Assembly: GCA_902496335.1 (NCBI GenBank)
Contig: CABVAO010000028.1
Span: 1-23,178, forward strand
Direction: 5' to 3'
Length of the DNA: 23,178 nucleotides
Source of the DNA: an uncultured Collinsella sp.
GTDB lineage: Bacteria > Actinomycetota > Coriobacteriia > Coriobacteriales > Coriobacteriaceae
Part shown: piece by piece, positions 16,432 through 23,178 of the stretch
Numbering within the stretch: position 1 is the stretch's first letter
How the letters are laid out: every line of letters starts with the position of its first letter
Translations under genes and position numbers: made by a program
Notes under the pieces: generated by a model
Told to the model about the DNA's origin: nothing
Seen by the model: only the letters and a program-made list of their open reading frames with translations
Databases searched by the model: none

Positions 16432-17703
16432 GTGAACACGAGCGCCTTCTATGACGTCCTGGTAATCGGCGGCGGGGCTTCAGGCCTCGCCGCCGCCATT
16501 ACGGCCGCACGCGCTGGCAAAAGCGTCTGCATCGTTGAGCGCGATGTCGCCTGCGGCCTTAAGCTCCTTGCGACCGGTAACGGCCGCTGCAACCTCTCCA
16601 ACGAATCGATTGATCCTCAGCGGTATAACCACCCCGCATTCGTCGAATCCGTCATGGGCCCCCAGCCCGAACAAGAGCTTATGGGTTTCTTCTCCTCGCT
16701 GGGCATCATGACAACCTCCGAGGAAGGCCGACTGTACCCGCGCTCCCTTCGCGCCGAATCGGTGCGCGACGCGCTTCTCAACGTTTGCGACCGCCTAGGT
16801 ATCACCTTAATCTGCGGAGCCAACGTTGCCTCGGCGCACAAAGCTTCCGAAGGCTGGACACTCCAAATAGACCGTCCAGCGCGGGCGCTCAAGGCAAAAA
16901 AGCACGACGACCGAAAAACGGAGCTCCGCTCGCTTCGGAAAGCGCTCGCCGATGTCCCTCGCAAGAACGAGGCCCTGCAGGCACATGCCGTAATTATCGC
17001 CACGGGTGGCAACCCCACTGGTATCGCCGATACGTTTCGCCTCCCCCTCACTTCGCTGCGTCCCATCCTCTGCCCCGTATCGGCAACGGTCGTCGGCGAT
17101 CGGGCGGCACTCAAGACGTTGGATGGCCTGCGCGTCCGCGCCCGCTTGACGCTCGCCCGCAATCATAATGAGCTCTGGCACGAAGACGGTGAAGTCCTGT
17201 TTCGAGCCTTCGGCATCTCGGGCGTCGCTGTCTTCAACCTCTCCCGTCGTATCCAGCGCGGCGATACGATCCTGCTCGACGTTTTCCCCGACCTCTCCAA
17301 AGACGAGCTGCTCGATATGCTCAACCGGCGCGTTGAGTTGCTCGGCGGCTTTTCGCCCCGCGATCCCCGTTGGCTCGACGGCATGCTCGCCCCGCAACTC
17401 TCCCGCGTCGTCTGCACGACGTTCGAGCAGTGCCATCCAGGCTCCAACGATGTCATCCACCTGGTCTCGATCCTCAAGCACTTTAAGTTGCTCGTCGAGG
17501 GAACAGCCGAGGAGCGCTCGGCGCAGGTCACGCGTGGTGGCGTATCTGTCGAGAGCATCTCAACACCCAGTCTACGCGCGCTCAGCGTTGTCGACGCCCC
17601 GCTTTACGTCTGCGGCGAAGCGCTCGACATCGACGCCGATTGCGGAGGCTTTAACCTTGCGTGGGCCTGGCTCTCGGGCATTCGCGCTGCAAGCAGCCTG
17701 TAG
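16432..17703 (+). CDS. HI0933-family FAD-dependent oxidoreductase
   Basis: A 423-aa flavoprotein of the HI0933/YhiN (BaiN-like) family. The dinucleotide-binding GGGASG (13-18) and the family signature GLKLLATGNGRCNLSN (42-57) are clear; ATGG (190-193), FRAFGISGVAVFNLSR (257-272) and the C-terminal VCGEALDIDADCGGFNLAWAW (393-413) complete the FAD site. Two oddities lie in the middle: a charged insertion of about 35 residues (148-183), and a loop after ATGG about ten residues shorter than usual that lacks the GSTGDGY-type stretch. It starts with GTG immediately after the mrp TAA; with no separate spacer it relies on coupling. Some relatives reduce bile-acid intermediates (BaiN), but most have no assigned substrate, and none can be assigned here. 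Confidence 0.9.
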   Translation: MNTSAFYDVLVIGGGASGLAAAITAARAGKSVCIVERDVACGLKLLATGNGRCNLSNESIDPQRYNHPAFVESVMGPQPEQELMGFFSSLGIMTTSEEGRLYPRSLRAESVRDALLNVCDRLGITLICGANVASAHKASEGWTLQIDRPARALKAKKHDDRKTELRSLRKALADVPRKNEALQAHAVIIATGGNPTGIADTFRLPLTSLRPILCPVSATVVGDRAALKTLDGLRVRARLTLARNHNELWHEDGEVLFRAFGISGVAVFNLSRRIQRGDTILLDVFPDLSKDELLDMLNRRVELLGGFSPRDPRWLDGMLAPQLSRVVCTTFEQCHPGSNDVIHLVSILKHFKLLVEGTAEERSAQVTRGGVSVESISTPSLRALSVVDAPLYVCGEALDIDADCGGFNLAWAWLSGIRAASSL

Positions 17704-17713
17704 CCGCGCAGTT

Positions 17714-17719
17714 TATAAT
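17714..17719 (+). promoter_or_regulatory. Consensus -10 hexamer before the COG2509 gene
   Basis: TATAAT, a perfect match, sits 11 bp after the flavoprotein stop. No TTGACA-like -35 is present at 16-18 bp, so activity would need an activator or chance. If used, the transcript would begin near 17726 and immediately contain the hairpin at 17734-17757. Confidence 0.35.
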
Positions 17720-17733
17720 CAAAAACGCATTCG

Positions 17734-17765
17734 GGCCGTCTGGGATACCGGACGGCCTCTTTCTT
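17734..17765 (+). terminator. Rho-independent terminator or attenuator after the mrp-flavoprotein pair
   Basis: GGCCGTC (17734-17740) and GACGGCC (17751-17757) pair exactly across a 10-nt loop, and TCTTTCTT follows. The hairpin begins 31 bp after the flavoprotein stop and ends 27 bp before the next ATG. There is no room for another promoter after it, so the downstream gene depends either on readthrough or on a promoter in front of the hairpin. Confidence 0.65.
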
Positions 17766-17783
17766 GCCTCTAAGGAGACCTCG

Positions 17784-19424
17784 ATGATCGAAATCACCCA
17801 AGTCAACGCGTCGCTCGATGAAGCCGGCGATGAAAATGCCTGCCTCATTGTTGGCAAGCGAGTCGCCAAGCGCGTCCTACGTTGCAAGGACTCCGAGATC
17901 AAGTCCATCGAGCTCCACCGCAAGTCAATCGACGCTCGCAAAAAACGAGACGTCCATTTTATCCTGAGCTTTCGTGTTGAGCTGACCAGTCCCCACCTCG
18001 AGCGAGAAGCGGTCGACAGCGTCGCCGAGCGTGACCGCTCGCGCGTACGCGCGATAGAGGACGATGGGCCCTCATTCCCCTCCCCCGTCTCCGACGCACC
18101 TCAAGAATGCCCTGTCGTTGTCGGCGCCGGATGCGCTGGCCTTTTCGCTGCACTCACCCTTGCCGAAGCGGGTCTTAAGCCCTTGCTCATCGAGCGCGGC
18201 GACCCAGCATTTCGCCGCTCGCATGCGATCGATCTCTTTCTAAAGGAGCGCATCCTCGACCCCGAGAGCAATATCCAGTTTGGCCTGGGCGGCGCGGGGA
18301 CCTTCTCGGACGGCAAGCTCAATACGGGAACCAAAAATCCCGCCCATCGCCTTATCCTCGAAACCTTCGTCGAGGCGGGCGCGCCCCGCGATATTCTGTG
18401 GGATGCCAAGCCGCACATTGGCTCCGACATCCTTCCCACGGTTGTCACCGCTATATCCCAGCGCATCGAGCAGCTCGGAGGTGTCGTCCGTTATCGAACA
18501 AGGCTCGTCGACATTCACATCGACGCGTCTGGCGCCATTACCGGTATTGATGTCCAATCGTCCCAAGACGCCGCTTGCGAGCCAATCGAGACAAAGCACC
18601 TCGTCCTCGCCTGCGGGCATTCTGCTCGCGATATTTTTGAGCTCCTTAAGGACCACAACGTGGCCCTCGCACAAAAGACCTTTGCCATGGGCGTTCGCAT
18701 CGAGCATCCGCAGCGCGACATCGATCGAGCCCAATATGGAGCCTCGGCGGGACATCCAGCGCTCGGGGCGGCCCCTTACAAACTTGTTGCCCATCTTCCC
18801 AACGGCCGCAGCGTGTTCTCGTTTTGCATGTGCCCCGGCGGACAGGTTGTCGCCGCCTCTTCCGAGCAGGGCCACCTGTGCGTCAACGGCGCTAGCCTCA
18901 ATGCCCGCGACGGACGCAACGCAAATGCCGCCTTGCTCGTTAACGTCACGCCTGAGGACCTTCCCAACGATGACCCGCTCGCCGGCATCGAGCTCCAGCG
19001 TGCCTGCGAGGCGGCCGCCTATCGCCTGGGCGGTTCCAACTGGAACGCACCGGCACAACTTGTCGGAGATTTCCTCGCAGGACGCGCCAGCAAGGCGCCC
19101 GGAAAGGTAAAGCCCACCTATCCGCTCGGTGTGACCTGGACGGCAATTGACGAAGCCCTACCGCAGCATATCGTCGAGTCGCTCCGCCTGGGACTTCCCC
19201 TACTCGGAAAAAAGCTACGAGGCTACGACCGTCATGATGCCGTTCTTACCGGCGTGGAGACTCGTTCGAGCTCACCTGTCACTGTCACCCGAGACCGAAC
19301 GTGCCATGCCGTGTCGACCCCGGGCCTCTACCCTTGTGGTGAGGGAGCTGGATATGCTGGCGGCATCATGAGCGCGGCCACCGACGGCATCCGTTGTGCC
19401 GAAGCCCTGATCGCAGACCTCTAG
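17784..19424 (+). CDS. FAD-dependent dehydrogenase, COG2509 type
   Basis: A 546-aa cytoplasmic flavoprotein. Residues about 1-105 form a separate N-terminal domain, with repeated basic residues (GKRVAKRVLRCKDSEIKS) that match the small domain preceding the FAD fold in this family. The FAD-binding VGAGCAG is at 113-119 and an acidic strand end IERGD at 136-140. The characteristic GGAGTFSDGKLNTG is at 169-182, and the C-terminal FAD motif GLYPCGEGAGYAGGIMSAAT lies near the end. The ATG at 17784 was chosen for TAAGGAG 6 nt upstream; the frame runs open from 17661 but overlaps the upstream gene and the terminator. The reaction is unknown for nearly all members. It lies next to another flavoprotein and an Fe-S carrier, which suggests redox metabolism only in a general way. 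Confidence 0.9.
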   Translation: MIEITQVNASLDEAGDENACLIVGKRVAKRVLRCKDSEIKSIELHRKSIDARKKRDVHFILSFRVELTSPHLEREAVDSVAERDRSRVRAIEDDGPSFPSPVSDAPQECPVVVGAGCAGLFAALTLAEAGLKPLLIERGDPAFRRSHAIDLFLKERILDPESNIQFGLGGAGTFSDGKLNTGTKNPAHRLILETFVEAGAPRDILWDAKPHIGSDILPTVVTAISQRIEQLGGVVRYRTRLVDIHIDASGAITGIDVQSSQDAACEPIETKHLVLACGHSARDIFELLKDHNVALAQKTFAMGVRIEHPQRDIDRAQYGASAGHPALGAAPYKLVAHLPNGRSVFSFCMCPGGQVVAASSEQGHLCVNGASLNARDGRNANAALLVNVTPEDLPNDDPLAGIELQRACEAAAYRLGGSNWNAPAQLVGDFLAGRASKAPGKVKPTYPLGVTWTAIDEALPQHIVESLRLGLPLLGKKLRGYDRHDAVLTGVETRSSSPVTVTRDRTCHAVSTPGLYPCGEGAGYAGGIMSAATDGIRCAEALIADL

Positions 19425-19450
19425 CGCACGAATTCCAGCGCGCAAAAGAC

Positions 19451-19486
19451 ACAGGCCCCGAGCTCCACAGGGAACTCGGGGCCTGT
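19451..19486. terminator. Bidirectional terminator between the COG2509 gene and uvrB
   Basis: ACAGGCCCCGAG (19451-19462) and CTCGGGGCCTGT (19475-19486) make a perfect 12-bp stem with a 12-nt loop between two converging genes. On the minus strand the stem is followed by GTCTTTTGCG, and on the plus strand by TCGCTATTTCTT, so it can serve both. It begins 3 bp past the uvrB stop. Confidence 0.85.
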
Positions 19487-19489
19487 TCG

Positions 19490-21730
19490 CTATTTCTTAA
19501 ACCGTGCACCCTGGCGTTTTCTGCCCGATGCGAACGTGGAACCCTTGCGGGCCTGCGAACGTAAGCGCTCGATCGTCTCGTCCTCAGACGCGCCCTCGAG
19601 CATCGCCCGAATCTGAACGACGGCATCGCGCAGGCGCGCCGCCTCCTCAAAGTCCATGGCGGCAGAAGCGTTACGCATATCCTCTTCCATGGTTTCGACG
19701 ATCCGCACAAGCTCGTCATGCGGCAGTTCTTCCAACTGCTCCGCAAGTGTCTGCTCGGGTGCCACCGTTTCCGGCACGCCGCCCTCGCCCGACTCATCGG
19801 GCGTATAGAATGCACCATGACCAAGAGAGTCGCCCTTCGAGCGCCCCTTGGAACCCACGGTTTTTTCGGCCTCGGCAATAAAACTTGAGATGTCGTTGAT
19901 GGCCTTGCGCACTGTCTTGGGCACAATGCCATGCTCTTCGTTATATGCCATCTGAATCTCACGACGGCGCTGCGTCTCCTCGATGGCCTCTTTCATCGAA
20001 TCGGTCACAACGTCTGCATACATGATGACTTCGCCATCGGCGTTACGGGCCGCACGGCCAATCGTCTGAATCAGCGAACGGCGGTTGCGCAAGAAGCCTT
20101 CCTTATCGGCATCGAGAATTGCCACCAGTGAGACCTCGGGAAGATCCAAGCCCTCGCGAAGCAGGTTGATGCCAACGAGAACATCGATCTTGCCCTCGCG
20201 CAGCGTTCGCAGGATCTCGACACGGTCCATTGTCGCCGTATCAGAATGCATGTAATTGACCTTAATGCCCGCATCAAGCAGATGGTCGGTCAGGTCCTCG
20301 GCCATGCGCTTGGTCAACGTGGTCACCAGCACGCGCTCCTTGCGGGCAACGCGCTCGCGAATCTCGTCCTCAAGATCGTCAATCTGACCGCGAACCGGAC
20401 GCACATCGATCTTGGGATCGAGCAGACCGGTCGGACGAATAATCTGCTCCACGTCGTTTTGGCTCACCCGCAGCTCGTAATCGCCCGGCGTGGCCGAAAC
20501 ATAGATAAACTGGGGTATCCTTGCCTCAAACTCATCGAAACGAAGCGGGCGGTTATCGAGCGCCGAGGGCAGGCGAAAACCGTGTTCCACCAGCGTCACC
20601 TTACGCGAGCGGTCACCTTCGTGCATGCCGCGAATCTGCGGCACCGTCACATGGCTCTCATCGATGATGCAGAGCATATCCTTGGGAAAGTAATCGATTA
20701 GGGTAAACGGCGGCTCACCCGGCTTGCGACCGTCCAGATGACGCGAGTAGTTCTCGATGCCGTTGCAAAAGCCCATCGTCTCGAGCATCTCAAGATCATA
20801 ATCGGTGCGCTGCTGCAGACGCTGCGCCTCGAGCAACTTGTCGGTCGCCTTGAGCTCCGCCACGCGCTTCTCGCACTCTTCGCTGATCGATTTCAGAGCC
20901 GCCTTGACCTTCGGCTTCTCGGTCACGTAGTGCGATGCCGGCCATACGGGGATAGCCTCGTACTCACGCAGCATTTCACCGGTGACCTCATCGATCTCGG
21001 CAATCAGCTCGACCTCGTCGCCAAAGAACTCAAACCGCAACGGATGCTCGGCATAAGGCGGATACACGTCGACAACATCGCCGCGCACGCGGAACGTGCC
21101 GCGTACAAGGTCATAGTCATTGCGATCATATTGAATGTCGATAAGTGCATGGATAAAGTCATCGCGCTCGAGCGGCACCTTCTTGTCGACGTTTGGAGCC
21201 AGACCCGCATAGTCCTCAGGAGAGCCAATGCCATAGATACACGAGACCGATGCGACAACGATCACATCGCGTCGAGAGAGCAGCGATGCGGTCGCCTGAT
21301 GTCGCAGCATCTCAACCTCTTCGTTAATCGAGGAGTCTTTCTCGATATATGTATCGCTTTGCGGCACATACGCCTCGGGCTGATAGTAGTCGTAGTACGA
21401 GACGAAGTAGACCACAGCGTTGTTGGGAAAGAACTCTTTGAGCTCGCTCGCAAGCTGAGCGGCGAGCGTTTTATTCGGAGCCATGACCAGCGTCGGCTTT
21501 CCCAGGGCCTCAATAGTCTTTGCCATCGTGAAGGTCTTGCCCGAACCAGTCACGCCCAACAAAACCTGATAGCGGTCTCCGTCCCTCACGCCCTGCACAA
21601 GCGACTCAATGGCCTTAGGCTGGGAACCGGCAGGCTCATAGGGAGACACGACCTTAAACGGCACGTCAGAGCCTTCAACGCCAAAGCGCTTAAGTTCACC
21701 ACCAACGCGTTCTACTTCAAATTCCGCCAT
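19490..21730 (-). CDS. uvrB: UvrABC excinuclease subunit B
   Basis: The DNA-damage-verifying helicase-like subunit of nucleotide excision repair, 746 aa against about 660-700 in most bacteria. Motifs seen: Walker A GVTGSGKT (59-66), the DNA-clamping beta-hairpin region YYDYYQPEAYVP (112-123), DESH motif II, SATPGDYEL, and helicase motifs GINLLREGLDLPEVSLVAILD and QTIGRAARN. A C-terminal UVR motif (AAMDFEEAARLRDAV) contacts UvrC. The extra length lies in the linker before the UVR motif, an acidic and Gly-rich stretch starting at about residue 640, followed after the motif by a basic tail ending KKGARFKK-like. The ATG at 21730 has AGGAGT 4 nt upstream. It is third after coaE and the transglycosylase; a TATACT (21756-21761) in the 51-bp gap could give it its own promoter. 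Confidence 0.98.
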   Translation of the reverse strand: MAEFEVERVGGELKRFGVEGSDVPFKVVSPYEPAGSQPKAIESLVQGVRDGDRYQVLLGVTGSGKTFTMAKTIEALGKPTLVMAPNKTLAAQLASELKEFFPNNAVVYFVSYYDYYQPEAYVPQSDTYIEKDSSINEEVEMLRHQATASLLSRRDVIVVASVSCIYGIGSPEDYAGLAPNVDKKVPLERDDFIHALIDIQYDRNDYDLVRGTFRVRGDVVDVYPPYAEHPLRFEFFGDEVELIAEIDEVTGEMLREYEAIPVWPASHYVTEKPKVKAALKSISEECEKRVAELKATDKLLEAQRLQQRTDYDLEMLETMGFCNGIENYSRHLDGRKPGEPPFTLIDYFPKDMLCIIDESHVTVPQIRGMHEGDRSRKVTLVEHGFRLPSALDNRPLRFDEFEARIPQFIYVSATPGDYELRVSQNDVEQIIRPTGLLDPKIDVRPVRGQIDDLEDEIRERVARKERVLVTTLTKRMAEDLTDHLLDAGIKVNYMHSDTATMDRVEILRTLREGKIDVLVGINLLREGLDLPEVSLVAILDADKEGFLRNRRSLIQTIGRAARNADGEVIMYADVVTDSMKEAIEETQRRREIQMAYNEEHGIVPKTVRKAINDISSFIAEAEKTVGSKGRSKGDSLGHGAFYTPDESGEGGVPETVAPEQTLAEQLEELPHDELVRIVETMEEDMRNASAAMDFEEAARLRDAVVQIRAMLEGASEDETIERLRSQARKGSTFASGRKRQGARFKK

Positions 21731-21781
21731 GGATACTCCTAACTCATATATCTGCAGTATACGCAGGCGGCAGGCATAGTC

Positions 21782-22363
21782 CTATACGAACCGATCGGGA
21801 TAGAGGGTCTTGTAGCGAACCCAGGCATTATTGACGCGAATCAGATACGCCTGCGTCTCGGGAAAGGTGATTGCATTATGAAGCGACGTACTCTGCTGCG
21901 CCCATCCGTCGACATTGCCCATGCCGGCGTTATAGGCGGCAATGGCACTGTCAGTCGACCCGTTAAAATACGCTAGAAGATACGAGAGATACGCACAGCC
22001 AAACTCGATATTCGTAGCCGGATCGTTAAGGTTGTCGGCCGAATACTCGCCACCGTCGACAAGGCCCTTGGCGATCATATCCTGGGCAGTCTCGGGCATC
22101 AGCTGCATCAATCCCTGAGCACCCTGATTCGACTCGGCCTCGGGATCCCAATTCGATTCAGACTTAATGACAGCGCACACCAGATACGGATCCAGATTAT
22201 GCGAAATACTGGATTGCTTTACATACGCCTCGTAGTCGATCGGATACAGCGGCTTAAAGAAAGCGGCAGGAGCACACGAGAAAACGAATGAGATAAGGCC
22301 GAAGGCAAAAACGGCAGCCAGCGGTACAAGGCGATACCACGCAAAGAAACGTGTCTTAGGCAT
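21782..22363 (-). CDS. Small lytic transglycosylase (SLT domain)
   Basis: A 193-aa peptidoglycan-cleaving enzyme of the Slt/MltE-type lysozyme fold. An N-terminal hydrophobic segment (about 11-30, ending VFSC) is a signal anchor or signal peptide; the Cys could be a poor lipobox, because Phe precedes Ser. The SLT domain holds the catalytic Glu69 (IKSESNWDP), GAQGLMQLMP (81-90), the NIEFGCAYLSYLL stretch and AAYNAG. Length is short, with no accessory domains. The ATG at 22363 was preferred over one at 22369 because GGAGG lies 6 nt before it; the gene then overlaps the end of coaE by 8 bp, pointing to translational coupling. It probably acts outside the membrane in wall turnover. Confidence 0.92.
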   Translation of the reverse strand: MPKTRFFAWYRLVPLAAVFAFGLISFVFSCAPAAFFKPLYPIDYEAYVKQSSISHNLDPYLVCAVIKSESNWDPEAESNQGAQGLMQLMPETAQDMIAKGLVDGGEYSADNLNDPATNIEFGCAYLSYLLAYFNGSTDSAIAAYNAGMGNVDGWAQQSTSLHNAITFPETQAYLIRVNNAWVRYKTLYPDRFV

Positions 22364-22997
22364 CGGCATCCTCCATATCCGCAGTATCTATAAACCCATG
22401 GCATGCAAGCCATGAGTCAAGCTGCTCAAAGAGTGAGTTATCGCCTGCGGCGTTATCAATCACCGTTGTAGCGAGATTGCACAGCGCAGATTCATCGGGC
22501 TGGCAAGCAGAACGGGCATCGAAATCAGATGGCTCCATGCCACGTTGAATAGCGCGATCGCGACGAACTGACAAAGGGGCGCTAATGACCAGAATTTCAT
22601 CAGCCAAGCCAAATGCATCCTCAAAACCAGTCGGAGCAGAAACCTCGACCACCGCAAAGGGATAACGGGGAGATGAAACAGTACAACAAACCGGATCGAG
22701 AATCCTAAGCGAAAGCTGTTCAATGAGAACGGGATGCACAATGCCATTGAGCCGTGCGACCGAATCAGGAGAAGCGAAAGCTCGAGAAGCGAGGATGCTG
22801 CGGCGAATGCCGCCTTCCTCATCCAAAATGTCCCAACCGAATTCATCCGCGAGAGTATTGACGATATCAGAGCCCGGCACATACAGAGATTTTGCAAGCT
22901 CATCCAGATCGATAAGCATAGCGCCACGAGATTCGAAATAGCGGCAGGCTGTCGACTTACCCGAAGCAATATTGCCCAAGACAAATACGGTAAACAT
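22356..22997 (-). CDS. coaE: Dephospho-CoA kinase
   Basis: A 213-aa cytoplasmic P-loop kinase that phosphorylates the 3'-hydroxyl of dephospho-CoA, the last step of coenzyme A synthesis. The P-loop is GNIASGKS (8-15), differing from the usual GGIGSGKS; the acidic DLDELAK (30-36) and VNTLADEFG match family positions, and LNGIVHPVL is a conserved stretch. The lid region (about 125-165) is divergent: the usual DVPLLFE reads VVEVSAPTGFED. A C-terminal ATTVIDN matches the ADxVIxN motif. The ATG at 22997 has GGAGG 5 nt upstream; a TTG one codon earlier is unlikely. It begins the coaE-transglycosylase-uvrB run, resembling the coaE-uvrB proximity of other actinobacteria. Confidence 0.88.
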   Translation of the reverse strand: MFTVFVLGNIASGKSTACRYFESRGAMLIDLDELAKSLYVPGSDIVNTLADEFGWDILDEEGGIRRSILASRAFASPDSVARLNGIVHPVLIEQLSLRILDPVCCTVSSPRYPFAVVEVSAPTGFEDAFGLADEILVISAPLSVRRDRAIQRGMEPSDFDARSACQPDESALCNLATTVIDNAAGDNSLFEQLDSWLACHGFIDTADMEDADA

Positions 22998-23025
22998 CAA
23001 GCCCTCCCTAACGCCAATGCGAGTA

Positions 23026-23056
23026 ATTATCGCTCAAATACACTAGAAGGACTCAA
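23026..23056 (-). promoter_or_regulatory. Candidate promoter of coaE
   Basis: On the minus strand TTGAGT (23051-23056) and GATAAT (23026-23031) are 19 bp apart, about 30 bp upstream of the coaE ATG. The hexamers are fair and the spacing long. The rest of 22998-23122 shows no ORF or RNA gene. Confidence 0.3.
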
Positions 23057-23122
23057 AATACAGCCAAAGAGTAAGAGCGCATACGGGGGAGCTAGGTCCC
23101 AAAGCACAACGTGTATACAACG

Positions 23123-23154
23123 AAAAAAGGGGGAGGCCGCGAGGCCTCCCCCTT
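23123..23154 (-). terminator. Strong terminator of a minus-strand gene beyond the right edge
   Basis: GGGGGAGGCC (23129-23138) and GGCCTCCCCC (23143-23152) pair perfectly around a 4-nt loop, with two further A-T pairs outside. On the minus strand the stem is followed by TTTTTT, a textbook Rho-independent terminator. It must end a minus-strand transcript starting outside the window; the last 24 bases (23155-23178) are too few to identify the gene. Confidence 0.9.
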
Positions 23155-23178
23155 CTCAGTTCAAGCGTACGGCTCGGT

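Noticed and set aside
16432..17703. Naming the HI0933 flavoprotein BaiN (bile-acid reductase)
   Set aside because: The family is broad, no other bile-acid genes are present, and the central region differs from typical members.
23161..23178. Possible last five codons and TGA of a minus-strand gene at the right edge
   Set aside because: The strong terminator makes an upstream gene likely, but five codons cannot be identified or the frame confirmed.
1..23178. Mobile elements, CRISPR arrays, toxin-antitoxin or defence genes
   Set aside because: No transposase, integrase, regular repeat-spacer array or defence domain was seen on either strand; the gene content is ordinary chromosomal housekeeping.

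Overview
The window reads as a stretch of chromosomal housekeeping DNA from a Gram-positive, fairly GC-rich member of the Actinomycetota. The closest match I can suggest is a gut Coriobacteriia of the Collinsella type. The basis is codon style, the actinobacterial look of MurJ and of the coaE/uvrB neighbourhood, clear AGGAG-type ribosome binding sites, and a Tat-type lipoprotein. That placement is an inference; no rRNA or other strict marker is present. There are 13 protein-coding genes, and I see no tRNA, rRNA, CRISPR array, insertion sequence or phage gene.

Region 1 (24-5598, minus strand) is a peptide-type ABC importer operon. It is transcribed from a lipoprotein solute-binding protein gene, through a strong intercistronic hairpin, into an inner-membrane permease, then a second permease fused in frame to an ATPase, then a second ATPase. 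The 364-bp region upstream carries two perfect inverted repeats (9-bp and 11-bp arms) that look like operator DNA. Region 2 (5963-10096, minus strand) is a tightly packed ybaK, murJ, uvrC operon: aminoacyl-tRNA editing, lipid II flipping and nucleotide excision repair. uvrA follows upstream on the same strand (10229-13108), separated from ybaK by a 10-bp perfect hairpin.

Region 3 (13302-19424, plus strand) starts divergently from uvrA with an LtaS-like membrane sulfatase-fold phosphotransferase. It continues with an Mrp/NBP35-type Fe-S carrier ATPase that abuts an HI0933-family flavoprotein, then a leader/terminator hairpin and a second FAD-dependent dehydrogenase (COG2509 type). Region 4 (19490-22997, minus strand) is coaE, a small lytic transglycosylase, and uvrB. 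It meets region 3 at a 12-bp bidirectional terminator. The right edge holds a strong terminator of a minus-strand gene lying outside the window.

Together the window holds all three UvrABC excision-repair subunits within about 16 kb, mixed with envelope-building genes (MurJ, LtaS-like, lytic transglycosylase). I found no evidence of a wholly new system. The most unusual points are the permease-ATPase fusion, whose ATPase has lost the cysteine motif usual at the C-terminus of DppD/OppD; a UvrC whose Fe-S cysteine pattern is rearranged around an insertion; the palindromes upstream of the transporter; and a divergent HI0933 flavoprotein.
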